Part shown: one piece after another, positions 1 to 10,600 of the stretch
Position numbering within the stretch: position 1 is the stretch's first letter
Layout of the letters: every line of letters starts with the position of its first letter
Origin: Archivesica marissinica
Lineage: Eukaryota; Mollusca; Bivalvia; Venerida; Vesicomyidae
Direction: 5' to 3'
DNA length: 64,000 bases
Assembly: GCA_014843695.1 (NCBI GenBank)
Contig: CM026397.1
Location: 37,359,858 to 37,423,857, forward strand
Notes under the pieces: model-generated
Database searches by the model: none
What the model saw: only the letters and a program-made list of their open reading frames with translations
What the model was told of the DNA's origin: nothing
Program-made: the position numbers and the translations under genes

Positions 1-212
1 AAGTAACTGACATGGACTGGTGCATGATGTTAACCCATTCAACACCAAGTAACTGACATGGACTGGTGCATGATGTTAACCCATTCAACGCCAAGTAACT
101 GACATGGACTGGTGCATGATATTAACCCATTCAACGCCAAGTAACTGACATGGACTGGTGCATGATATTAACCCATTCAACACCAAGTAACTGACATGGA
201 CTGGTGCATGAT
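1..212. repeat. 46-bp minisatellite made of a MITE end
   Basis: Units start at 1, 47, 93, 139 and 185; the array is cut by the window edge. Each unit contains TTAACCCATTCAACACC followed by AAGTAACTGACATGGACTGG, which is the terminal segment of the MITE next to it (168-363). The array looks like tandem amplification of the transposon end. Confidence 0.9.
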
Positions 213-363
213 ATTTTTAGACCAATAAATTAATAAATCTAAAAATAGTAATATTACTGGTAAGAAGTGCAGATCCTGATAAGACGGCTCATCATGAGCC
301 AGCTCATCTGGATCTACACATTTTGTAAGCCTATTTAGAGGTCTGTAGTGTTGAAAGGGTTAA
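168..363. mobile_element. piggyBac-like MITE, copy 1
   Basis: The 196-bp element runs from TTAACCCATTCAACACC to its inverted end GTGTTGAAAGGGTTAA. TTAA at both outer edges followed by CCC fits piggyBac-type target duplication and termini. It shares its interior (AATAGTAATATTACTGG, the AGCTCATCTGGATCTACA hairpin) with the inverted copy at 5274-5500. It has no coding capacity. Confidence 0.75.
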
Positions 364-385
364 ACTAATACTCACTCGCAAAAAG

Positions 386-851
386 ATAGTTTAGGTGAGC
401 TAACATGTGTACATAGTTTAGGTGAGCTAACATGTGTACATAGTTTAGGTGAGCTAACATGTGTACATAGCTTAGGTGAGCTAACATGTGTACATAGTTT
501 AGGTGGGCTAACATGTGTACATAGTTTAGGTGGGCTAACATGTGTACATAGTTTAGGTGGGCTAACATGTGTACATAGTTTAGGTGAGCTAACATGTGTA
601 CATAGTTTAGGTGAGCTAACATGTGTACATAGTTTAGGTGGGCTAACATGTATACATAGTTTAGGTGGGCTAACATGTGTACATAGTTTAGGTGAGCTAA
701 CATGTGTACATAGTTTAGGTGGGCTAACATGTGTACATAGTTTAGGTGAGCTAACATGTGTACATAGTTTAGGTGAGTGTACATAGTTTAGGTGGGCTAA
801 CATGTGTACATAGTTTAGGTGAGTGTACATAGTTTAGGTGGGCTAACATGT
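386..851. repeat. 27-bp minisatellite, about 17 copies
   Basis: The unit core is TAGTTTAGGTGAGCTAACAT followed by GTGTACA. Variants alternate GTGAGC and GTGGGC, and two units near 774-830 are shortened. The minus-strand ORFs over it arise only because the unit length is a multiple of three. Confidence 0.95.
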
Positions 852-959
852 GACGTATATTCAACAGAAACACCAATAATTCAACCAATGAAACGTATTT
901 GTGCTCCATCATTTATTTCAAACATGTTCAACAATATATTTTACCAAATAAATCATGTA

Positions 960-1134
960 AATAACAACATACATGTACATACATACGGCATTACTAGATA
1001 TAACAACATACATGTACATACATATGGCATTACTAGATATAACAACATACGGCATTACTAGATATAACAACATACATACGGCATTACTAGATATAACAAC
1101 ATACATGTACATACATATGGCATTACTAGAATTA
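960..1134. repeat. Short tandem array with ACATACATGTACATAC and GGCATTACTAGATA
   Basis: About five irregular units, some lacking the ACATGTACAT part. The array is AT-rich, with no coding meaning. Confidence 0.85.
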
Positions 1135-1377
1135 ACACTTGTGTATGTATTAAACTATTTTATCACATAACTTTGCTTGTATTCAGTGTAATACAGTCAT
1201 TTCATAATTTCTTATATGTACACACGTGTAACAACACCTGGAAGGATTCTGATTGGTTTAGAGAATATCCTTATAATTTGAATTGGTACATAACGTTAAT
1301 GGTACGACAAACTACGATTTAATAGAAGTCTGGACACAATTATAACGCTGTTTAAAACATAAATATATGCTTTGTGT

Positions 1378-1458
1378 AGTGACGTCATGCTTTGCGTAGT
1401 GACGTCATGCTTTGCGTAGTGACGTCATGACAGTTTGCACTGACAGTTGGCGCCAAAA
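1378..1458. promoter_or_regulatory. Three tandem CRE palindromes plus an E2F-like palindrome
   Basis: TGACGTCA occurs at 1380-1387, 1400-1407 and 1420-1427 in a 20-bp tandem repeat. It is followed by TTGGCGCCAA near 1447-1458. These match the full CRE/CREB and E2F-type consensus by eye. No gene start was recognised next to them, so the cluster may belong to a promoter outside the identified genes or to a transposon end. Confidence 0.45.
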
Positions 1459-1709
1459 TGAAAGTAGCGATATTTTGTGCAAAAATATTAAAACCAATAA
1501 TTATGGAAATGTGATAAAAAGGTTCTTACACTCGTAGTTATTTTGTACCATATTTTATGACTAGGTTTGGAATTTTGCCAAAATTATAAACGTAAATATA
1601 TTATTTGTTATCAAACTACATACTCTAGCCCAACGATACCGTGTTACATACATTACTCTAGATAGGTTTCCTATACGCCAAATCAATATTTAGGGTGAAT
1701 AAGATTTAA

Positions 1710-1869
1710 GAAATAATAAGTATCAACCGTGGTATATCGCAGAATAACCCGAGTTTGAAGTTCTTATGCGTAGAAATATATCACGAAGGCCTGAGTGATA
1801 TATTTCTACGTATAAGAACGACAAACGAGGGTTATTCTGCGATATACCACGGTTGATACTTATTATTTC
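1710..1869. mobile_element. Hairpin (foldback) MITE-like element
   Basis: Two arms of about 73 bp are nearly perfect reverse complements: GAAATAATAAGTATCAACCG at the left is mirrored by the segment ending near 1869, around a short centre near 1785-1796. One arm carries an insertion next to AGAACGACAAAC. No ORF is present. Confidence 0.8.
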
Positions 1870-1912
1870 GATTCTAACACGACTTCTAATAATTTTAAAG
1901 GAGTATTTTCAA

Positions 1913-2020
1913 AACGCAACACGGTGCATTTTGTCCACGAGTACATTATGAACATGTATATATAACATGCTGCATTTTGTCCAAGAGTACATTATGAACA
2001 TGTAATATAACGTGCTGCAT
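1913..2020. repeat. Two-copy repeat with GCATTTTGTCCA and GAGTACATTATGAACATG
   Basis: Two units of roughly 46-50 bp plus a partial third. Confidence 0.75.
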
Positions 2021-2394
2021 TTGTTATATTTCCAATACCATTTTGATATGACAACAATGTCGTAAATTTCAAGTGCTAAGTACATAATACTGGTTGCTAT
2101 GGCAACACTTTTAACATGGTTTTATATGAAACATTATTTTTGCGAGGTTCAATAAACATTACATAAGATTTAAGTTCTGGAACATACTGGAAGAAAACAC
2201 CCGGAAAATAATAGGCTACTAATCAATCCCTAATTACTTACGTCTACTAATGAATTTGGGGCTATTCAACAGTTTTCACAAAAATTAACCCCTAATGTTT
2301 ACTCGGACAGACGAATGTCGATTACAAAACCTCAAGTTTTTGGCTCAATTTGGCAGAAAATTTGTTGTATATGACATTACACTTTATGAAGACT

Positions 2395-2607
2395 ATCCAA
2401 TTAGCGCAGTGGTTAGCGAGCTCACTTCTCACCAATGCAACCCAGGTGCGGACCGGGAAGTATGTGAGATGGTACGGTGGTTGCCGGATCGGACAGGTGG
2501 GTTTTCTCCTACATGAATGACCACATATACGCTTTCATCCGCGCCAACGAGAGAGATTAATGTAAGTTGTTAAAACTTGTTTCGCAATCGTTGTAAAATA
2601 AATAAAG
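2395..2607 (+). mobile_element. tRNA-derived SINE-like element (family B)
   Basis: The head ATTAGCGCAGTGGTTAGCGA resembles a pol III A box region. The tail GATTAATGTAAGTTG...TTTCGCAATCG recurs at 7745-7980 and, in part, at 51550-51603. The shared tail and tRNA-like head support a SINE family. Confidence 0.55.
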
Positions 2608-2892
2608 TGTAAACTTCCACGAACCCTTCCCCACAAAAATACAACTAATCAATTCAAAATACATTTTTATAATGATCATTATTTTGTAATTACTATAAAC
2701 TAATATTCTTGCTACCCGGACGATTCCAATAAAATAAACGTACACAATATACAGTTCTGACATCCTTTGAGCAGTTTGTACCATCGTTCACTGGCACAGA
2801 TATGTTTTATGAATGAAATAAATATTTAATACCAGTAGAAAAAATAAATAAATCATATCAGAAAAATACACATAGTAAAATAATAACATAAA
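2608..2892. other. AT-rich unique stretch
   Basis: I see no exon or recognised element here; the minus-strand ORF of 75 codons has no family features. Confidence 0.5.
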
Positions 2893-4687
2893 AAGTAACC
2901 CGGTGGGAATGTAAGCAGTTAGTCATACTGCCTGGTGCAAGTAACCCGGTGGGAATGTAAGCAGTTAGTCATACTGCCTGGTGCAAGTTTCCCGGTGGGA
3001 ATGTAAGCAGTTAGTCATACTGCCTGGTGCAAGTAACCCGGTGGGAATGTAAGCAGTTAGTCATACTGCCTGGTGCAAGTAACTTGGTGGGAATGTAAGC
3101 AGTTAGTCATACTGCCTGGTGCAAGTAACTTGGTGGGAATGTAAGCAGTTAGTCATACTGCCTGGTGCAAGTAATTTGGTGGGAATGTAAGCAGTTAGTC
3201 ATACTGCCTGGTGCAAGTAACTTGGTGGGAATGTAAGCAGTTAGTCATACTGCCTGGTGCAAGTAACCTGGTGGGAATGTAAGCAGTTAGTCATACTGCC
3301 TGGTGCAAGTAACTTGGTGGGAATGTAAGCAGTTAGTCATACTGCCTGGTGCAAGTAACTTGGTGGGACTGTAAGCAGTTAGTCATACTGCCTGGTGCAA
3401 GTAACCTGGTGGGAATGTAAGCAGTTAGTCATACTGCCTGGTGCAAGTAACCCGGTGGGAATGTAAGCAGTTAGTCATACTGCCTGGTGTAAGTAACCCG
3501 GTGGGAATGTAAGCAGTTAGTCATACTGCCTGGTGTAAGTAACCCGGTGGGAATGTAAGCAGTTAGTCATACTGCCTGGTGCAAGTAACCCGGTGGGAAT
3601 GTAAGCAGTTAGTCATACTGCCTGGTGCAAGTAACCCGGTGGGAATGTAAGCAGTTAGTCATACTGCCTGGTGTAAGTAACCCGGTGGGAATGTAAGCAG
3701 TTAGTCATACTGCCTGGTGCAAGTAACCTGGTGGGAATGTAAGCAGTTAGTCATACTGCCTGGTGCAAGTAACCTGGTGGGAATGTAAGCAGTCATACTG
3801 CCTGGTGCAAGTAACTTGGTGGGAATGTAAGCAGTTAGTCATACTGCCTGGTGCAAGTAACTTGGTGGGAATGTAAGCAGTTAGTCATACTGCCTGGTGC
3901 AAGTAACTTGGTGGGAATGTAAGCAGTTAGTCATACTGCCTGGTGCAAGTAACCTGGTGGGAATGTAAGCAGTTAGTCATACTGCCTGGTGCAAGTAACC
4001 TGGTGGGAATGTAAGCAGTTAGTCATACTGCCTGGTGCAAGTAACTTGGTGGGAATGTAAGCAGTTAGTCATACTGCCTGGTGCAAGTAACTTGGTGGGA
4101 ATGTAAGCAGTTAGTCATACTGCCTGGTGCAAGTAACCTGGTGGGAATGTAAGCAGTTAGTCATACTGCCTGGTGCAAGTAAGCTGGTGGGAATGTAAGC
4201 AGTTAGTCATACTGCCTGGTGCAAGTAACTTGGTGGGAATGTAAGCAGTTAGTCATACTGCCTGGTGCAAGTAACTTGGTGGGAATGTAAGCAGTTAGTC
4301 ATACTGCCTGGTGCAAGTAACTTGGTGGGAATGTAAGCAGTTAGTCATACTGCCTGGTGCAAGTAACTTGGTGGGAATGTAAGCAGTTAGTCATACTGCC
4401 TGGTGCAAGTAACTTGGTGGGAATGTAAGCAGTTAGTCATACTGCCTGGTGCAAGTAACTTGGTGGGAATGTAAGCAGTTAGTCATACTGCCTGGTGCAA
4501 GTAACCCGGTGGGAATGTAAGCAGTTAGTCATACTGCCTGGTGCAAGTAACTTGGTGGGAATGTAAGCAGTTAGTCATACTGCCTGGTGCAAGTAACTTG
4601 GTGGGAATGTAAGCAGTTAGTCATACTGCCTGGTGCAAGTAACCTGGTGGGAATGTAAGCAGTTAGTCATACTGCCTGGTGCAAGTA
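2893..4687. repeat. 46-bp minisatellite, about 39 copies
   Basis: The unit core is GTGGGAATGTAAGCAGTTAG followed by TCATACTGCCTGGTGCAAGT. Most variation is confined to the AACCC/AACTT/AACCT positions before GTGGG. One unit near 3781 lacks the four bases TTAG. The low divergence implies recent expansion or homogenisation. Confidence 0.97.
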
Positions 4688-4879
4688 AGCCACAGGAGCT
4701 TCAAGAATTATCCATAACCCACAACAGTCTGGTATCTCTATCCTGGGGCCCCCATATATACATACAAGGTGTGTGATAATATCGGCCCCGGACGGCAGTA
4801 TTATCTATACAAATATTCGTACAATAAATCTGCATGTATGTTCCTACTTCAGACAGACACAATAATTATGTTATATTTC

Positions 4880-5110
4880 GGGTTTTACGCCTGCATCAGC
4901 ACCATTTTGGGCTATATCGCCGGTGGGCAGTTTACCTAACAACACCTTTCCTGGGCAGGCTCCAGCGGTTAACCAGTACTTTGGTGCACCAACCTCTGTA
5001 AGAAACTGCCAACTTTTTCATATAAATGAGACACGGCCCGAGCGGGGTTCGAACCCGTGACCATCAGTGATGATAGGTTACAGTGGTATACAAGTCAGCG
5101 ACCTTGACCA
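4880..5110 (-). mobile_element. tRNA-derived SINE-like element (minus strand)
   Basis: On the minus strand an A-box-like TCCGTGGTCAAGG near 5110 is followed by the B-box-like GGGTTCGAACCCC near 5045, then a body ending GGCGTAAAACCCGAAAT. This architecture is typical of mollusc SINEs. The boundaries are approximate. Confidence 0.55.
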
Positions 5111-5273
5111 CGGAGGCGGACACAGACACAATAAAGTTTTGTTTGATTTCAGCATTTTCCAGGAAATTTGTCTTCAGTTTATGCTCAGTGCATGTTTCTC
5201 TACAAATGGCACGTATTTCTATCTTGATTGCAGCTTTAAGTTCATCAGTATTGGTTGGTGTAGGATGGCATCT

Positions 5274-5500
5274 TTAACCCTTTCAACACCACAGGCCTCT
5301 AAATAGGCTAACAAAAAGTGTAGATCCAGATGAGCCGGCTCATCAGGATCTGCACTTTTTGCCAGTAATATTACTATTTTTAGAGAAAAATTACCCATTT
5401 TGATAAATGAACTGGTGCAAATGTAACTTTCTTACTAATTTATTGGTCTAAAAATATGATGCACCAGTCCATCTCAGTTACTTGGTGTTGAATGGGTTAA
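5274..5500. mobile_element. piggyBac-like MITE, copy 2 (inverted orientation)
   Basis: The 227-bp element is bounded by TTAACCCTTTCAACACCA and TGGTGTTGAATGGGTTAA. The interior is the reverse complement of copy 1, including the central GATCCAGATGAGCCGGCTCA stem. This copy has a single terminal segment, so it shows the unexpanded state of the sequence amplified at 1-212. Confidence 0.8.
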
Positions 5501-5644
5501 TAACTGCCCAAATTGTAATGCTGACAGATATTATGAAACACACTGTAGATATATCTTTTGGATATATATAATTATATACGACTTGCGGTGGATGGTAATG
5601 GAATTCGTGAAAATTAACATATATGGATTTCAAGGAACACCGAG

Positions 5645-6851
5645 TCACTCGCACATGGATGTTAATCTTGGGAGGACACCCACTCGCACATGGATGTTAA
5701 TCTTGGGAGGACACCCACTGGCACATTGATGTTAATCTTGGGAGGACACCCACTGGCACATGGATGTTAATCTTGGGAGGACACCCACTCGCACGTGGAT
5801 GTTAATCTTGGGAGGACACCCACTGGCACATGGATGTTAATCTTGGGAGGACACCCACTGGCACATGGATGTTAATCTTGGGAGGACACCCACTGGCACA
5901 TGGATGTTAATCTTGGGAGGACACCCACTCGCACATGGATGTTAATCTTGGGAGGACACCCACTGGCACATGGATGTTAATCTTGGGAGGACACCCACTC
6001 GCACATGGATGTTAATCTTGGGAGGACACCCACTGGCACATGGATGTTAATCTTGGGAGGACACCCACTCGCACATGGATGTTAATCTTGGGAGGACACC
6101 CACTGGCACATGGATGTTAATCTTGGGAGGACACCCACTGGCACATGGATGTTAATCTTGGGAGGACACCCACTGGCACATGGATGTTAATCTTGGGAGG
6201 ACACCCACTGGCACATGGATGTTAATCTTGGGAGGACACCCACTGGCACATGGATGTTAATCTTGGAGGACACCCACTGGCACATGGATGTTAATCTTGG
6301 GAGGACACCCACTCGCACGTGGATGTTAATCTTGGAGGACACCCACTCGCAGTGATTTAATCTTGGGAGGACACCACTGGCACGTGGATGTTAATCTTGG
6401 GAGGACACCCACTTGCACGTGGATGTTAATCTTGGGAGGACACCCACTCGCACATGGATGTTAATCTTGGGAGGACACCCACTCGCACATGGATGTTAAT
6501 CTTGGGAGGACACCCACTCGCACATGGATGTTAATCTTGGGAGGACACCCACTCGCACATGGATGTTAATCTTGGGAGGACACCCACTCGCACATGGATG
6601 TTAATCTTGGGAGGACACCCACTGGCACATGGATGTTAGTCTTGGGAGGACACCCACTCGCACATGGATGTTAGTCTTGGGAGGACACCCACTCGCACAT
6701 GGATGTTAGTCTTGGGAGGACACCCACTGGCACATGGATGTTAGTCTTGGGAGGACACCCACTGGCACATGGATGTTAGTCTTGGGAGGACACCCACTCG
6801 CACATGGATGTTAGTCTTGGGAGGACACCCACTCGCACATGGATGTTAATG
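5645..6851. repeat. 35-bp minisatellite, about 34 copies
   Basis: The unit includes CACATGGATGTTAATCTTGG followed by GAGGACACCCACT(C/G)G. A C/G difference splits units into two interleaved types. The last units share GTTAGTCTT in place of GTTAATCTT. A few shortened units occur near 6260-6370. Confidence 0.97.
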
Positions 6852-6904
6852 CAGCAAACAAACTTGAACCCATTTGTTTCACGGTCCTTTGTTTTCCAGA
6901 AGCA

Positions 6905-7056
6905 CTGTTGTCGGTATAAGCAGAGACGAAATTCTGGAAGATGGTATCATTGCACTATTGTCCAAAAATCTAAAATGACTAATCTCTTCAGGAGGCGTCG
7001 CTCATATTGGCAACCGGTAGCGACGATAAATAAACGTAAAACACACAATAGTAAGT
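6905..7056 (+). mobile_element. SINE family A, 3' fragment
   Basis: The sequence from about 6905 to the tail CGGTAGCGACGATAAATAAA matches the 3' half of the full SINE at 62588-62878, with CAAAAATCTAAAATGACTAA and GGAGGCGTCGCTCATA shared. The tRNA head is missing. Confidence 0.75.
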
Positions 7057-7549
7057 ATGATACACAGAAGATGGTGGCTGCAGTAGTCCTGACTTACAGA
7101 CGTGATGTTAGTGGAAAAGGTGAAGTACATTGTTCTTGCAGATAGGCGGGTTTACTTACAGAATGCCTGTGAAGATTTCCCATTAGATGCCTGTAAAGAT
7201 TTCCATTAGAGCAAAGGTCCAGGTAATTTTGGACAATCCTTCGTATAATGATTAGTATTTCTACATATAAGGGGGGCCTTAGGCTAGAGATAACAATATT
7301 TGGTGGTTTATGCATACAAGCTCCAGCGTTAAAGCACACGCATAGACGTTGCGATCATCAGGGGGGGGGGGGGGACACTGGTAATACAAATGACTTCCAG
7401 AACCTCAGAATAAAAACATGCAAATAATTTAGACAGGAATGTTAGAGGTCCTCTACTATATATATATATATATATATATACCAGTATTGTATAAATGCTG
7501 GTCAGCTGTTTATATGGCAATGTTTATCACAGTACACGCGTACATTTGT
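7057..7549. other. 3' flank of PLPP with simple repeats
   Basis: It holds a short duplicated GATGCCTGTGAAGATTTCC-like pair near 7160-7205, a G-run at about 7362-7373 and a TA run near 7457-7480. The 3' UTR of PLPP should lie here, but no clear AATAAA on the minus strand was seen. Confidence 0.5.
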
Positions 7550-7672
7550 TCATGGATTCACTGTGGTGTGTGTGGTCTCTGCTGAACCATTCCTCTGGTA
7601 CAAGGGGAGACTACTACCATTATCCTGATGATTCCTCCTACGCCACGCCAGGATATCAGACATGAAAAATAT
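7550..7672 (-). CDS. PLPP: PLPP exon 7 (terminal coding exon)
   Basis: The exon is 123 bp with its stop TGA at 7552-7550 and acceptor ATCTATTACAG before 7672. It begins IFFMSDILAWRRR, matching the vertebrate xVYVSDFFKER start of the last exon, and ends AETTHTTVNP, resembling the HTTL-type tail of vertebrate LPP1. The exon was found only by reading the frame from exon 6 in phase 0, and it closes the protein at 280 residues. The tail is cytosolic in the LPP topology. Confidence 0.85.
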   Translation of the reverse strand: MFFMSDILAWRRRNHQDNGSSLPLYQRNGSAETTHTTVNP

Positions 7673-10600
7673 CTGTAATAGATCAAATAGACGTATTAAA
7701 CTGGCGGCATATTCTACTACGTTAGGTACGATAGGCTACGTATACAAGTATCTAATGGTCGTGATAGTGCAGTGGTAGCGAGATTACTCCAGGTGTGAGA
7801 GGGCAGAGTTTGATCCCAGCTGTAGCCATTTCGATTGTACCCTTCTAAAGGCATGGTACTTAGATTCCACATTGCCTCTTCTCTCTCTCATGGCGATGGA
7901 TTCTATCAGGAATGAGGTCTCGAGAGCGATTAAAATAATGTTGTAAGAATTTGTTTCGCAATCGAGCTAAACTAAATTTGTATACATATCTAACAGTTAG
8001 GTAATACAGGCAAGTTACATTTAACTGTTAGTTAGGCAGGACAGGCAACGTAATTACAACAATTAGGTAGGACAGTCAACTTACGTCTAACTGTTAGTTA
8101 GGCAGGACAGGCAACGTAATTACAACAATTAGGTAGGACATGCAACGTAATTACAACAATTAGGACAGGACAGGCAACGTAATTACAACAACTAGGTAGA
8201 ACAGTCTAACTGTTAGTTAGGCAGGACAGTCAACGTAATTACAACAATTAGGTAGGACAGTCTACTTACGTCTAACTGTTAGTTAGGTAGGACAGCCTAC
8301 TTACATCTAACTGTTAGTTAGGCAGGACAGGCAACGTAATTACAACACTTAGGTAGGACAGGACAGGCAACGTAATTACAACAACTAGGTAGGACAGTCT
8401 ACTTACGTCTAACTGTTAGTTAGGTAGGACAGTCAATGTAATTACAACAATTAGGTAGGACAGGCAACGTAATTACAACAATTAGGTAGGACAGTCTACT
8501 TACGTCTAACTGTTAGTTAGGTAGGACAGTCAACGTAATTACAACAATTAGGTAGGACAGCCTACTTACATCTAACTGTTAGTTAGGTAGGACAGTCTAC
8601 TTACATCTAACTGTTAGTTAGGTAGGACAGCCTACTTACATCTAACTGTTAGTTAGGTAGGACAGTCTACTTACATCTAACTGTTAGTTAGGTAGGACAG
8701 CCTACTTACATCTAACTGTTAGTTAGGTAGGACAGCCTACTTACATCTAACTGTTAGTTAGGTTGGACAGTCTACTTACATCTAACTGTTAGTTAGGTAG
8801 GACAGCCTACTTACATCTAACTGTTAGTTAGGCAGGACAGGCAACGTAATTACAACAATTAGGTAGGACAGGCAACGTAATTACAACAACTAGGTAGAAC
8901 AGTCTACTTACGTCTAACTGTTAGTTAGGCAGGACAGTCAACGTAATTACAACAATTAGGTAGGACAGTCTACTTACGTCTAACTGTTAGTTAGGTAGGA
9001 CAGCCTACTTACGTCTAACTGTTAGTTAGGTAGGACAGTCTACTTACGTCTAACTATTAGTTAGGTAGGACAGTCTACTTACATCTAACTGTTAGTTAGG
9101 TAGGACAGCCTACTTACATCTAACTGTTAGTTAGGCAGGACAGGCAACGTAATTACAACACTTAGGTAGGACAGGACAGGCAACGTAATTACAACAACTA
9201 GGTAGGACAGTCTACGTACGTCTAACTGTTAGTTAGGTAGGACAGTCAATGTAATTACAACAATTAGGTAGGACAGGCAACGTAATTACAACAATTAGGT
9301 AGGACAGTCTACTTACGTCTAACTGTTAGTTAGGTAGGACAGTCAACGTAATTACAACAATTAGGTAGGACAGCCTACTTACATCTAACTGTTAGTTAGG
9401 TAGGACAGTCTACTTACATCTAACTGTTAGTTAGGTAGGACAGCCTACTTACATCTAACTGTTAGTTAGGTAGGACAGTCTACTTACATCTAACTGTTAG
9501 TTAGGTAGGACAGCCTACTTACATCTAACTGTTAGTTAGGTAGGACAGCCTACTTACATCTAACTGTTAGTTAGGTAGGACAGTCTACTTACATCTAACT
9601 GTTAGTTAGGTAGGACAGCCTACTTACATCTAACTGTTAGTTAGGCAGGACAGGCAACGTAATTACAACAATTAGGTAGGACAGGCAACGTAATTACAAC
9701 AACTAGGTAGAACAGTCTACTTACGTCTAACTGTTAGTTAGGCAGGACAGTCAACGTAATTACAACAATTAGGTAGGACAGTCTACTTACGTCTAACTGT
9801 TAGTTAGGTAGGACAGCCTACTTACGTCTAACTGTTAGTTAGGTAGGACAGTCTACTTACGTCTAACTGTTAGTTAGGTAGGACAGTCTACTTACATCTA
9901 ACTGTTAGTTAGGTAGGACAGCCTACTTATATCTAACTGTTAGTTAGGCAGGACAGGCAACGTAATTACAACACTTAGGTAGGACAGGACAGGCAATGTA
10001 ATTACAACAACTAGGTAGGACAGTCTACTTACATCTAACTGTTAGTTAGGCAGGGCAGGCAACGTAATTACAACAACTAGGTAGGACAGTCTACTTACAT
10101 TTAACTGTTAGTTAGGTAGGACAGGCAACGTAATTACAACAACTAGGTAGGACAGTCTACTTACGTCTAACTGTTAGTTAGGCAGGACAGGCAACGTAAT
10201 TACAACAACTAGGTAGGACAGCCTACTTACATCTAACTGTTAGTTAGGTAGGACAGTCTACTTACATCTAACTGTTAGTTAGGCAGGACAGGCAACGTAA
10301 TTACAACAACTAGGTAGGACAGTCTACTTATGTCTAACTGTTAGTTAGGTAGGACAGTCAACGTAATTACAACAATTAGGTAGGACAGGCAACATAATTA
10401 CAACAACTAGGTAGGACAGTCTACTTACATTTAACTGTTAGTTAGGTAGGACAGGCAACGTAATTACAACTAGGTAGGACAGTCTACTTACGTCTAACTG
10501 TTAGTTAGGTAGGACATTCAATGTAATTACAACAATTAGGTAGGACAGTCTACTTATGTCTAACTGTTAGTTAGGTAGGACATTCAATGTAATTACAACA

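Noticed and set aside
365..830. Minus-strand HLNYVHMLA and KLCTHVSS repeat proteins
   Set aside because: These are frames of the 27-bp minisatellite and two frames are open at once, as expected for a repeat without stops.
2893..4687. CRISPR-like appearance of the regularly spaced arrays
   Set aside because: Units are contiguous with no unique spacers, and the genome is eukaryotic; these are minisatellites.
6804..7145. 113-codon plus-strand ORF
   Set aside because: It runs from the 35-bp array through a SINE 3' fragment and has no independent support.
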